From Neodiprion pinetum (Eukaryota > Arthropoda > Insecta > Hymenoptera > Diprionidae): a stretch of 64,000 nt of DNA. Positions 1 to 13,500 of this stretch are shown here, in pieces. The notes under the pieces were generated by a model that was not told the DNA's origin, ran no database searches, and saw only the letters and a program-made list of their open reading frames with translations. Location: positions 3,417,257 to 3,481,256 of the forward strand of contig NC_060232.1 of NCBI RefSeq assembly GCF_021155775.2, in the 5' to 3' direction. Position 1 is the first letter of the stretch. Every line of letters starts with the position of its first letter. The position numbers and the translations under genes were made by a program.

Positions 1-3000
1 AGGGTGCAGCTGAGCTTCTGCACGGATTCGCCTTGGAATTCACGCCTAGCATCAATCGCGTACTGCTTTACGCGCGTATTTCACATTCAAGAAACGTTCG
101 CTCACGCGGTGTATTACCTTGCAATTCGTTTTTTCGTACATGCAAGTGCGATTAAACGCGATGCGGTTGAATAGATTCAGAGCCATCGGAGGAACGCGAA
201 GGGTCGTCTCGACTTACGGCCGAAGACCGGATGAAGATTTTTGAAGGATTATTAGTTAATGTATATTGACAGCAGCCGTGAGCGGACATCTAAATAAACA
301 AGAAGGCAGAGCGTCATGCAGGATGACGCGACAAATACGCGAATGATCGATGTGTCGAGTCTCGAGACGCCGGCGCTGATTCTTGTGTGTATATCAGCCG
401 CGTGCATCGACCACCTCGTAGGCTTCGATGTCTTGTTTCTCATACCCTCTCATTGCTAGATCTCGGGCCGTTATAAACGAATAGCAAAGCCACCCTCGCA
501 TTTGTCCACGTGTCTGCCACGCGACCTTTCTTCTCCACGTGTGGTTGACCCGTTATCTTATATACACGCACCGTGCGGTGACTGCTGGAAGGATGAAAGT
601 CGGAGGAAGGTGACATTTTTTGTTTCGATATTCAGTCGGCGATTCCTTCGACATTGATCCGGGCATCGCGTTGTAGCCGAGATAAAAAGGGACCTCGATC
701 GGTTAATTTTCTGCGCGTTTTCGACGTGGCACGTTTGATGCGGTAATAAAAATGACCGTTTCTGCCGGCTGCCCGACGGCTCGACGTTCGAGGATAATTT
801 TGTGGCTCGTCAAATTAGTTCGCAAACCGAGAAACTTGATACCGCGGCTGTATTACACCGACGCCATATAAATTAACGCGTTTCCGCGCCGAATTACGTC
901 ACCCGTCTACGTTTGTTTACGAGCTACGAAACGAGGGCTCATTAGATCCGCGGTACTCCGTCGCCACATGGCCGAATTAGATTCCCACAGACGATGCCAA
1001 TCCTTTGGTTATCCAAAGTTCACCAAAAATCAGTGGAAAATAGACCCGTAAATGGAAATTCGATAGGAAAAGTTTTATTCAATTATAAGATTAATATTCT
1101 AATAGTAATATCAATTGCTAGTCTTGAGACACTTCGACAGTGAGAGTCACAGTTTTCTACGCTTTGAACTTTCTTCATATCCATTAATGGCTACGCCACT
1201 GTAACTTCTGCGCAGGATAATCTTGGGATCCCATGGGCAGGTAGACGTGCTATTGAAACAGAAACCCCACTGACTTTACGATGGCGACCGTTTGGCCTTG
1301 AGACCGCCCAAACCTACGCCGAGTGAACAGCGTATTTCCAAGGCACGAGGAGCTGAAGTTGCATCAGAGACTTGCCGAACGATCTGCGTTATTGTGGGTA
1401 TAAATTCCAATGGATTTTTTAAGAGAACGAGGAAAAACTCAAAGGGCGTCTCTAACAGCCAGGGAAATACCCCGAACGCAATTTCTCCGTCCGATTTGGC
1501 CTCTCTGCCGTTGCCCAAGTTTTATTCCACTCAGCTTTCAAAGGATAGATCTTGCAGTCAGGTATAAGGAAAACGACACCTCGGCGTAAAAGGAGTTGCG
1601 AAAGTTTGAACCAAAGTTTTACGATCGTAGTTGGGGGTGGGGATCAATTGGGGAGACAGGGTGCCTGGAGCTGGAGTTTGTATCGCGCGTCTATAGGGTC
1701 GAGAGCATCAAGAAGCGAGAGCGATCGATTGAGCAGGGACGCGGAGGAACCGAGCGAAGGTTTGCTGTTTGGCAAGCTTTGGCAATGTCGTATATCCGAG
1801 CTTTCCAACTGTAGTGATAGGATTCTTTTATTCCTTCACCGTTTTCCCGTTCCAAGCCAGAGAGAGCCAATATTGGAAGATGTTTATCCGCACCTCAAAT
1901 CACGTCTGTATCCAATTTTTCTTTCGAGTCAGGTTTAATTTCCTCCAATTACAGCGAACCCGTAGTCACGAGTCAAGATATCCGGTTCTCGGTTACTCGA
2001 CCCATCTTGAATTCATTCCTAAGTCGTTCTTCCCGGGATTCCTCGTTCCGATTTCAAAATAAGACCGTGTAATATGCTACGGGGCGAATCGATCCAGTTA
2101 ATGGTAATTAGCGTCTAGACTCTGGCGTGTGGTTGGGTAAAACGACGACAAGAGAAAAAAAGTATCCGCCGTTATTGGAGCAGCGAGCTTTTATTTGTTC
2201 CTTGGAAGTCGAAATGCAGCCAGCTTCGATGATCCCGACTACAATATATTCCATTTGCTTGATTTTCTCCTTTCAGAGAATGGCCGGAACGGGTTTATTA
2301 CGCAGTCGCCCGATTGGTTATCCCCGTGCCCGCCGTTTCGTGAATTTCATTCCTGACTCCATGGAGGAACAAAGTGAAAAGGGAGGAATATAGGATGCCG
2401 GCTGGCGGGCAGATGGTTGCCCTGCTTATTGGTTTATTCGCCCGGTACCCTCGCCCTCGTCTCGATCCTAGCCTGTCGCCTGGCCTCCCTCCATCCCAGT
2501 GGCCGGAGGCCCTGCTTGAGGGGAAAGCACGTATCCTGTTCACTTCCTGTATCAACTGTGACAATCATCGACAGAGGTATGTGCATACGTGGTTTTATCC
2601 ATACACGAAAAGGACATCGGCAAAGAAGCGTCGTTCCGAGATCCGATGTATCAAATCACATCGCCTAGATTCACGGCTCCGTTATTACGTCGATTTTCGT
2701 TCTGGCTTCGTCGTTGCACGAACTTCATTCTGAAAATATGTGAGATCGATTATCCCAGAGTTTCGAAATAATGGTGGAAAGTTGAAATACCCAACTGAAG
2801 CTGGTCGTTTTACTAATTGTTTTAGAAATTCTTAAGACAGTTAACGGGGCATAGATTGGGATTGTTTGGACGATTAACTTGCAGCCTGACTCTTTGTTTC
2901 GCGAGAATGGAAAGAAAGCTCCACTTGAAGCAACGTCAATCGAAGTGGGCGATGTATCTCGCGTTGAGTGGAGAATATAACGGTATTTTATAAAACCGCA

Positions 3001-6000
3001 TAAATACACTGCGATTTATGCACCCACATCATAACCCTATACTTATAGGTGGGCTGGAGTATGAAAAATCGGGTCACATAATTTGAATATTCTACATTTC
3101 CCGACGGAGCAACAAAGCAAAGATGTGAGAGATAGAGAGCGTAAAACGAAATGAAATGAAAAAACAAATGCGAAGAAAATGAAAAGGAAAAAACCCTCCG
3201 CGGAGTAATACACGCAATATTTCATTCGTAGCTCATTTACATTCCGCATACCCCTAGGGATAGAGTGTAGAAGAGTTCCGTTATAGTGTCCTGGAAGCTC
3301 GCAAAGTGCAGGAGAGGCAGGGACGGAGGATCTAGGCGATAAAATCACGTAGCGTAAAATGGTAAAAATTTACACAAGAATTGGGCAGAGAATCTAGCGG
3401 GCTGGGTGGCTACAGCCGCGACTCAAGCAACAGTTACAATGCATAAAATTATTCTTCATCCACAGAGAGAAGGGCGGCGGGGAGCCGGTATTATGGCGTC
3501 GTCGCTGGGCGGTCGGCGTCGGGTCGATAGGACGATGGAGGCGCACCGAAGGCCTGGCGAAACTGCGTTCCTGGCCAACCCCCCGTCGTCTGCACCCTCG
3601 AACTTCTCTCCTTTGAGCCGAGCTCATCCCAGGGGATGAAATTATTCGCTTCGAAAATGTAAGTGTGGGCGAGCATCGGGGTGGGGGACGAGACTCGTCG
3701 GAGCGAGGGTCAGGGAACCAGTTAAGCTCTCGACTCGGTTCTAATTCCTTTCGTGACGTGACATGTTTTGACGTCCCGTCGAGAGTTGCAAAATCCTCAA
3801 CCTTCGTCTTCTTCTCCTTCTTCTTCTTCTTCTTCTTCTTCTTCTTCTTCTTTCTTTTTCGTGTCCGGTATTTAGCTTCGCACCCGAAGTAACTACCCTC
3901 TAGGGGTGTGTTATTCGGAGAGATTAGGATCACTTCGAGGTAATTCATCCAATCCGGTGTCATAGAGCTTAATCTCTCCAACCCAACGCTGCTAATCACG
4001 GATGTTTTGACAAATAAGGGTAACCGTTTAGTCTGGGTGTCAAGTAGTCACTGATCATTCAAAATACGCATTTGTCTCGAGGCTGGTAACAACTGATGCA
4101 ATTTTTTCCCACAGGTCCTGGAAGCGCTGACGAGAGCTGACGAGTCAGTCCACTCAACGAGTCCGCACCAAACACGGTCAGTCAATCCTTTACGGTACGT
4201 CGCAAGCTGTCAACTCGATAATTGCTCACAAAAGGGATCGAGGTTTTTTCTACGGAAAAACCGATTTCTCGGATCATCCGGTGAATGAAGACATATTGTG
4301 TATAGGTATGTATGTATACCACGACACGTTTATGTACGTACTCCCAGAAGAGCAGTTGATAGACGTGTCCATTCTGGGGAGGACAAACAAACTTCCTCTT
4401 TTTATTTCGCCTCTTCTTTTCTTGTTAAAACTGCCCCGTGCAGCCACATTTCACACATATACACAGACGCAGCGATCATCCGGAGACACAGGAACACTTG
4501 AACGTGTCCTTTCATTCGATACTCAATGCATTAATCGAACTGAACAGGATGATTATCGCTTAATTACAACTCGCTCTGATCACAACACGATTTCGGAATA
4601 TATTAACGAACGATCTACAATTCTTTCTGGTTACGTAAATTGGTTCTGAAGTATCGGAACTGAGGTGTAATTAATTGTGGGATGGAATTGAAATCGAATG
4701 TATGAGAGTTTGCTCACCTTGTACATCAAATTACCAATAAATCAATTACAACGTTACAGAAAACTTGGACCAAGATGAACTTGACAGAGTGACCGAGTAA
4801 CCTTTCGGCTCGGAAATATTGCGTACGCACATGTCGGTGCACTGCAGGAATCTGATGCACTTCGGGACAGCGAGATTGCATTTACCGCTACCCGGAGCCG
4901 TCCTTGTGCAAACTGCTGTATCATCTTCACCTCGCTCATCCACAATCGACTTGCTTATACAATGACCTGAAGAGCGGAGAAATATATTGTCTATAGATAT
5001 TTTTCATTGAACTTGACCACGTATTTGATCATCGAACAGGTACGAACGCTGTTATGATTATGTAGTCCTTCGGTGTTATCGAAATGAGAAGAGAAATACT
5101 GGACTCCGTTTTGTTCGCAGTAAAATAACGAAGTACTTAATTTATATGCACTTGATCATTCGCGTTTATAGACGGAAAATCGTTACGATGCTATCAATTG
5201 CAAGTAAAAATACTCAATGAGAGTATTGTTAGCTTTCAAAGCGAGAATAAGTAAATTTTCTGCAAAGTTTGATACTAAACTATATCTCTCTCGAACGTGT
5301 GTTTCAGATTTCGAGTGCATTAAAACGTCAGAATATCGAATTTTAGATATTACAGAAGCCAGGATGATCAGGAATACTTATTTGCGGATCCTAACTGAGT
5401 TAAAATTCTTAAGACTGAAATTCCGTACGGTGTACGATATTATTTGTTATTCAAAATGGGTTTGAGCTTATTCATACTCGATGATGCTGACTAATCAACG
5501 TTGTCACGACTATCGCGATGTTTATTTAGAAACAAAACACATTTTTTTATCACTTTGAACAATATGTCTACACGCAGGCTTATCGACTCGCATGAAATAT
5601 AAGTAATCCATCAGCAGAAAAAAAACAAAACATGTTAATTGTAGTATAGAGTGCAATTTAGCATGCTTTATTTCCTAATCAATAAATCGTAGCGAAATTC
5701 TATCCGACGAACACGCGGGTACCAAAAACAATAATTACAAAAAAGATAATTTTCTTGTTTCTTTTTTTTTTTGAAAGTAATATTTCAATTTGTTACTTGA
5801 AAATCAGTATAGAACTTAAACACCAAACAACGTCATCTTATCGTAAATTACATATTACTTTTTCCGCAACATGATATTGCAGTTTTGTAGTTTTTTCATA
5901 CTTAAGTAGGCAGCTTTCTCAGTTTATTGTGTTATTACATTGATACAACGGGTTATTTCGATGGAATGAAAAAGGTACAGGAATAAAGGGAGGCGAAAGA

Positions 6001-6499
6001 ATGCTTACATCGACGAACATGTCAGATAACGAATTAGCAATGACTTTCGTGTTTGCAAATATTAGAAAGTGATTCGAGAAGTTATGCTAACCTCATCGTT
6101 CGTGCTTATTAGACGTGGACGGATCCTTCTTTGAAAAATGACTAAACGAAAAGAACCAATTTCGGAATGACTCTGCAAACTTGAAAATCAGACTCTGGTC
6201 TAGACTGCTGAAGAACTTGACTATTTTCATTTACCGCTGTACAGATCCACCAAGAACAAATCCGTCGCATTGAGATATAATTTTATCATGTCTTTCCAGT
6301 ACGTACATTTTTCACTCCGTTCATACGATGCAATGAATTTCGTTTCAGGTGATTCGGATGGGTAGTTTCACGGACGTTCAGCGATTCGTTATACTGGGCC
6401 AACTGAGAAACATATTACCATAGAAATTCACGATGTTCGGTTACGTAGAAGATGGCGAACCCATTGCAGCGAGCAATTTTGTAATTTAGAAGGCCCAGT
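1..6499. other. Non-coding DNA upstream of mir-10
   Basis: No protein or RNA gene is recognisable on either strand. The first 3.7 kb is of balanced GC content and the rest becomes AT-rich. By cluster order this side should face Scr. The longer open frames here (for example 1292-1567 and 1552-1938) lack domain similarity and overlap each other on both strands. Confidence 0.6.
3807..3853. repeat. (TTC)n microsatellite
   Basis: A pure run of about 13 TTC units flanked by interrupted copies. It creates a spurious poly-lysine frame on the minus strand. Confidence 0.95.
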
Positions 6500-6585
6500 T
6501 AATGCTCTACATCTACCCTGTAGATCCGAATTTGTTTGATAACAGGCGACAAATTCGGTTCTAGAGAGGTTTGTGTGGTGCATAC
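6500..6585 (+). ncRNA. mir-10: microRNA precursor mir-10
   Basis: The 5' arm at 6515-6535 (optionally starting at 6514) matches insect miR-10-5p as I know it, beginning ACCCTGTAGATCCGAATTTG. The 3' arm at 6550-6572 begins CAAATTCGG and matches the known miR-10-3p. The two arms pair over most of their length, with one T-T mismatch and a weaker base, around a short loop at about 6536-6549. miR-10 is an ancient microRNA encoded inside Hox clusters next to Hox4. In flies its products can act on Hox transcripts such as Scr and Abd-B. Here it is on the same strand as Dfd and about 21 kb upstream, the ancestral arrangement between Dfd and Scr. Precursor ends are approximate. Confidence 0.96.
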
Positions 6586-9500
6586 AATGCTACAGTGGTC
6601 TGGATCGAGTTACCTTTATACAACTACCTGCGATTTATTATCTTACTGCATGACTGCTAAACACTGTAAATCCAACTATATAAGGCAATCGACAATGTAC
6701 ATCAGTTTCTGAAATTTTACATCCGGTGAGTTTTATCGGATACTGCAAATGAGAAGCTTCAAGCAACGGTTGATGCAAAATAAGTGCACATCGGAATATT
6801 ATACTGATGACGTTGCTCGATTTTCAGGATACTCTGTGTTCCTTTTTCGTGAGATGAGAATCTTAGAATTCGTTGTTTGTCTACTGATTTTTGATAACAC
6901 TTGCCAAAAGCAAATTCTTCTTGTTCGCTCTAATCTGAGCAGCGCGTTAAAAATGACCACAATTAGTTAACTCGGCGTTGAATGTATAATTTATAAATCA
7001 TGTGCAAGCTTCTCGTCTAATTTATTAACACTCTCCCCCTTAAAGACATCTTCGAATTCGTCTTTTTATCCGTGATTCCCTAAACGAATCGAAACGGTTA
7101 CACGCATCAGCGGGAGCTCGAGGGCCAACTCTTTTTCACTTAACGGCCTTCTTAGTGTGCGTGGGAACGTTTTTCCTGGACCACATCGATCAGATACAGA
7201 TCATCAATAAAAAACAGCGTTCGTTAAACCGGACGTCAAATAGCTCGTATTATGCTTTCGACGCTGCAGCTTATACTTCGCTCAAGAATATAAACTTACG
7301 CCAGAGATCAGAAGGATTTTATCTTTCAACTTTGTGAATCAAATATAGATCATTCGACTAAATAATTTATTACGATCGCGTACTGATATTGAATGTATTT
7401 TTCTCAGATACCGAAATTTAATAACGCGTTGCTGAATAATGATTGTCGGTAAAAAAGAATCCTTTTTTGTGTGACATATTTATCCATCTAATCGTTGGAA
7501 TAAATTATTCTACTGACAATCGGATAAGACAAAGATCCGATCGTAAACAGCAGAATAAATGCGTAGATTTAATTTATTCAGCATAAATTGACGTCAGTGA
7601 ATAGGAACTTGTGTCTGCGAATGCAATTGCGTTAATACTCGTCGTACTCGATGTTACGTGTACTTTAATCATGCGTGACTATTAAAATTACCTATTTTTC
7701 GTACACACCTATTCAACAGTCGTTAATAGGTTGCGGATATGATTAGCAGTAAAATCAAACTAAGATCTTTGTTCGACAGCGTATTTAATTTTGTACCGAT
7801 GGAATTTTAATTTTTTTGTTCGTGGCATCTTATCCTACTTTTTGTTCTTCGATGTAATCAAAATTTAGAAGCGCATTGACGGTTATTGCAAATTGACACA
7901 CGGCAGTGAGGATAGCAACAGTACCTATTTTGAAGTGTCTTGTACCCAACATAATCCTGTACGTGGTAATTATTGGAAAGGCAATATTCGATGCGCGTGA
8001 TCAGACGACACGTGGAAAATCTTGCGTAATAAAAGCAAGTGCCAACAAAGTGCCAATCAATCATAATACAATCTTGCAAAGGTCGCTTCTGCAGCGCAAA
8101 GATCTTGGAGGGCATCTATAAGCGGGTAAAACAAGGCAAAAAAGCCGATATATCCAACCGAGATCGCGAAGAGAACTCAAGGTAATCTTGTAGGATTTCT
8201 CGAAGGAATCCCATAACGAGTTAAGTATCATTTAATGAACAAGAGTTACATATGCGTCTGAAAAAGCAAATCACGTTCAAACTGACACTTCGCGAGATTA
8301 ATCGTAAGACCAACCGTAAAGTCAATTTCACTACAGGTTGCACTGATGCAGAAATCCTATGCTTGGGCTGGATAGATAGAATGTATTACAAAATAGCAAT
8401 AGGAAAACGTGTGTAAAGATAAAAACTAACTTGAGATTGCAAAGCAGAGAGAGAGAGAGAGAGAGAGAGAGAGTCTTGCAACGTATGCAATCAAATAAAA
8501 TTCAAAAAGCACACGAAACATGTCGCATATTGACAGCTCACGCATGTATCAACGCTGCAGGAGGTTTCCTACAAGATTGTATTTCATTTGTTGGCAATGT
8601 GCCAATTAACGAATAACCCATCGAACATAAGCGTGTATTTCTTTGACCAGTAGATCAGGGGCACGGAAACGTACGATTAACTATTACTTACAAATTACCA
8701 TAGTAATAATACGCCGGGTAATTGATTTACGCAGAGTCTTAGAGTGATTGGAATACTGCCATTAGTTTCGTGGATCTTTTGAGGCCAGCTGCCGCAACTC
8801 AAGACCGTGTAAACCAATTTCGATGAAAATCAATCTCTATTTCTAATATTGAATTTTGACTCTCGAGGTGAGTTTCGGTAATTAATTTCTACAAATTTGC
8901 ATCTAAAATCATTGCAAGAATAATAATTATTGAGTAAATAAATTCTATCGAAATATATGTTTAAATAAAAAACATACAAATTGATTCTTTTATTCTGAAA
9001 CGTTTTGTTACTCGAGTGTAAAGGAAGCATGGCAGTAATTTTCGAGGCATGGTAACCCATAGATGTACTGTGTAAACTGATCGATTCAATAACTCAAGGA
9101 AAGCGTATGAGGAGCTGGAAATAATTTACTTGCATCGCGGGTCGAGAGAGGCACGAATTTCAGGTATAATACCATCGTCGACGGGATGGCGGGGCGAAAT
9201 TGTTGATTCGTGGCTAAGTTATCGTGGCATATAATATAAGGTCGGCTGTGAAGGGACACGTGGGTATTTGAGAATGGAGACAAACGGCTGCGCTGGCCGC
9301 GTATATATAAAGACGGTCCGGGGTACGTAACAACGCTCGTCGTTCTCCGTGCACGTCAAGATCCTCGCGCGTCTCAAGTCTAAATCCACATCTGAGTGTG
9401 TGAGAAAACATAGCAAGATTAATGATTTGCGTGACACGGAGCGAGGGGCGCTTTGCCGTGCCCCGGATCCTCGCCTCTCGGCTGCAACATCGGCGAGCTT

Positions 9501-10243
9501 TGGAAGCCTGCGGCAGCGAGAGGCCCAAAAATCGGGGGAACGGTACGGGAATTACTTAGATTCGCGTTTTTGCCAGGCGTTTCCGCGTTCGCCGATATGC
9601 CCGTTATAATTACATGCTAATGCACAACGCGTTTACCGCCTTGAATTTTCCACCCATCCAAATTGGCTCCTACCTACGATCATTAATTCTCCAAATATAA
9701 TTCGTCTGACAACTGGCTGAGAAAATTTACTAAGGGTGTAAATGAAACACGAGCTCGAGTTCCTACTTAAACACCTTTCACACCGCATTCGGTCTTCTAC
9801 ATCGCGTTATACGAATAATTGATAATCCTCGCAATCTCCACCCTCGACTGGTTGAATATATTTATATATTCGCCCGCTCGATGATTACAAACTTTCGTTC
9901 ACTCCGTTGCGAAATTTTTGATCTGTAAAAATCTCTTGTCTTCATCGGATGGTAAGTACACTTCAGTCTGATGTCAATTGAAGTAACTATTACCAATGGT
10001 TCGATCGATGTATAATATTTTCATGAAATTCATCCTCAAGATTTATTGTCTTGTGTAATTGTTGGTCACAAATTATAAGACCGAATATTCGACTCAAATC
10101 GGTCGTACAGCAAATTTTTATCGCTTTTACTCATAAACTTACAATTTTTAGCGATCTTCCGTGCTTGAACAATATCGATAACTAGAAATTTAGTGAGTCA
10201 CAAAATTCGATTATTTTAAACCTGAAATTCAATGTTTAGAATG
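6586..10243. other. Non-coding DNA between mir-10 and the Tigger-like MITE
   Basis: AT-rich, with no gene seen. It holds a TATA plus initiator-like pair at 6677-6708 and a strong TATA-like box at 9302-9312 (see findings), plus the (AG)14 repeat. Either TATA-like site could serve a non-coding Hox transcript, but this is unproven. Confidence 0.55.
8446..8473. repeat. (AG)14 microsatellite
   Basis: An uninterrupted run of 28 bases of alternating A and G. Confidence 0.95.
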
Positions 10244-10572
10244 CAGTAGAACCTCGATTATCTGAATCTCGGTCATCCAAACCCTCAATTACCCGAATCA
10301 TGACTTCACTTATTTGACCGCTCAATTATCCGAACGTCGGTTAAAAAAATACACATTGTTGCCCAGTAAGAAATTTGGAGCAGCTGTTGGTCAATTGACA
10401 ATAAACGACTACGTAAATCCAATGTAATAAAATAATCGTTCGGTGTATAAAAGAGGTTTAATACCAATTGGATGTTTAATACGGACTGTACGTCGATTTA
10501 AAAATTGCACTTCAATTCTCCGAACTAGTCTTGGTCCCCATCAATTCGGATAATCAAGGTCCTGCTGTACTG
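10244..10572. mobile_element. Tigger/pogo-like MITE
   Basis: The left end reads CAGTAGAACCTCGATTATCTG. The reverse complement of the right end reads CAGTACAGCAGGACCTTGAT then TATCCGAA. The two are inverted copies apart from a short insertion or duplication in the right end. CAGTAGAACCTCGATTATCC is the typical terminus of Tigger/pogo-group Tc1-mariner elements (established knowledge). The 329-bp length and lack of an open frame indicate a non-autonomous copy. Near the left end, degenerate repeats of a 'cgaat/tcaattayccga' type continue inward. Flanking TA duplication is not clear, so the copy is probably old. Confidence 0.75.
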
Positions 10573-13500
10573 AATCCTGTCACACATAATGCGTTGAAAA
10601 AATACCAAAGCAATTCCTTCGTATCCTTCTTATTTTATGTTATATGTTTTTATAGGTATATGATGACATTATGATATGGTTATTTCTTTATTCTTTGTCG
10701 TCTTTGCAAAATGGTTAATCCCCGTTGAACTTGTAAAATATAAATTAAAAAAAAAAAAAAAATACCCCTGCCTTGAAAATCGTCGAAATAACGACAGACG
10801 TGAAACGTTTTTTTTTTTTTTTTTCTTACTTTCCGCATCTGCACGAATCGTCGCGGGGATCCGAATCGCGTAACGATCATCCGCAGTGCAGCGAGGCGCA
10901 TGGGGTGCCGAATTTGAATGGGATGGGGTGGCGCGAGGTTAAGCGTCGTCACGTTGGCTGGCCCCTGGGGCAAGACATGCAGAATTTAAGGGAGCAAGCT
11001 GCGGGGTCCGGGCGCGTAAACAGCGTGCAACCCTCGCGGATCGCGTCGTTGTGACTGATGGCACCTTTCGGGATAACTGCGGTGACGATTACGGGTTTAT
11101 GCGAGGGCACGTATTACTGTAATTTCGATCTTCTTTGCATTTCCCTCTTTGTAGGAGAGTCCGAACGATGCGAGGTTCGGTCAACCGTTTCTTTTCAGCC
11201 GAGCGGTGAGACCTGCATTATTCACGGACATTTTCGAGCCCTTCATTTTTCAAACCCTTAACACCTCCGCAGCGTGCGTTCCTTCGTTACGTTTTCCTCT
11301 TGTTTTTCGTAAATATTTTCACAGTTATTTTGTTCTGTAGTAGCATTGCCGCTGAATTTAATCGGGATAATTCGTACGATCCTGTCGCTATCTGATGATC
11401 GATACAAATTTCTCATCCGAATAATTGTACGATGATTGGGTAATGGCACATAAACATAATAAACAAGGAAACAAACGCTTCGTCAAGTTTGGGGTTCGTT
11501 AAATATTTACACCAACTCCGCACCTCGTTTTACGCCAAAGATTCTCCGATAAGCTAGGCTCGAAGGCTGTATCCTAAAACTTTGAAGACCACAAGCGTAA
11601 TCCATCAAAATACAACCTCGCTACGAGCTTTCCTGTTTTTTTATGAAACTGTACGTAATTTTTTTTTTCTTTCCCATGAACAGGTTTTCGACATCGGCAG
11701 CCAATTTCACCCGAGCCATACACCTGCAGAAAATAAATGGATTCCGGACTCTGGGGTAGTGCGGCAATTACATTCGTCACTATCTTTGTGCTCGAAAATA
11801 GGAACAAGGTGCGTCCACCGTGTCACGATAATAAGTTCACCCTCATCCAGTGGGTAAGACCTGCTTATTTTTTAACTACCATATTTTCGACTGTTCGTCA
11901 CGAGATTCGTGCCCTCGCTCCGCTTTTCAGTGTAAAGGATTCCAGGAAATGACCTCCTCCTTCTGTCTACTCAACCAATTACCCCGGAGTTGAACCAGCT
12001 TCGTTTTCCTCGTTTTAAAATTCTTCTTTGAAGCGAGAAAAGAGATATCAGTTCAAACTTTCAACCATCCTAATACAAACGTTGTTAAGTAATAATAAAC
12101 AAGTATCGATGGATTCAAGCATATCATCACGACCGTAGAACCGATCATTTATTCGACTATGGTTGAGGAATTCCGCAGGTGAATATCATTTTTTTCAAGA
12201 AAAATTAAAGGTTTCCTTGAACCAACAGACGTTTGATAGCAATACCTGAATTCGTCAAAACGCCCGATTAGCTTAATTTTGTTCAACCGAGCCGTTTTCC
12301 AGGCGTGTTGAAATTTAAAAATTTCTCAATGCCAGTTCTCGAGCGAAGCACGTAGGCGAGTAGATGAATATAAAGTCAGGCAAATAATTGGCCCTTTGCG
12401 AAGCGAAGGTTCAGGTCCGATTGTAGCGGTATCAGAGCGACGTCGTTTCCCCGGTCCGATATCCATCAAGCGAGTTGGCGTTCATAGCTGTTGTATGGGG
12501 TTATAATGAGGCACAGTGGCCTTGGCACCGTGCAGGAGATTGGAAGGCGAGGTGGCCCGAGTTTTCGAGCAGAATATACACCGTCGGCCTGTCCTGCAGC
12601 CGTTGCACCGAGCGTGGATGTGAAGAGGCCGGCATAGATCTGACGTGAGTGGTGAACGCGCGGCAGGATAATATTAATGATGACTGGTCGACTCCTCCCG
12701 TTGTCCTGGTGCACGCCGACAACGCCGCGTATTCCGCCTCCGCTCTCCGCAGCGGCTGCTCGACCGCCTCAAGAAGCCCCGCAGGCTGTTCGAAAAACGT
12801 TTCATTTATTGGCGAGTGATGGAGGCAAGAAAAGCAACGAGGTCCTTCTTCCTCCCGCGGTATCCTGCCGCAAGCTCGATCTGGAATTCACCCAAGGGGC
12901 TTTCTCCCCGCAGGTGAATGATCTATTTGGGACTGACCTATGAGGGGACCTGTTGCGCTGATCGAGTGCCAGCTCGATCATACGGTGAAAAATTTAATGA
13001 TTCCGCATTAGGAAAATTACGTTAAAAAGCAATCAATAACTTAAGGGCAGTCTCGTCCTGCCGCGCTTCGGGGCCAACAAAATGGTCGATCTGGACTCGG
13101 AGGCGACCGGCGACGCAAGACGCCAAAACTGGTCCCGCATGCCCTCTAGGGTCCGGCCGTCTATCCCTCCGTAGGCCTCGTGACGGCGGCCGAGATGACC
13201 ACCTGCTGCCTCTTTGATTCTACCGCCGGAATCTCATTTAGCCGTGTAATCCCGATATTCATTCACGATACATCACACTGCACTACGTCGCGCCGAGTTC
13301 AGGCGTTCGCCGCCTATTGATCCGTTGCGCGGACGGATCTATTGCCTTTCTCACGAATTTCGGAATAACGATCTAATTTTACAGAAATTGCATCAGTTGA
13401 AACAGCCTTAATTCTTGCGATCGGACAACCACTGAAAGTTGCCGTAAACAACGATGGCTAAGAAACGCTACAGACGGAAAACGTTCCGTCTGATGTGACG

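Noticed and set aside
1276..1567. Overlapping open frames on both strands
   Set aside because: Both are under 100 codons with no recognised domain, and they mirror each other.
3394..3999. 201-codon minus-strand frame with a poly-Lys run
   Set aside because: It is created by the (TTC)n microsatellite, and the rest has no protein-like conservation.
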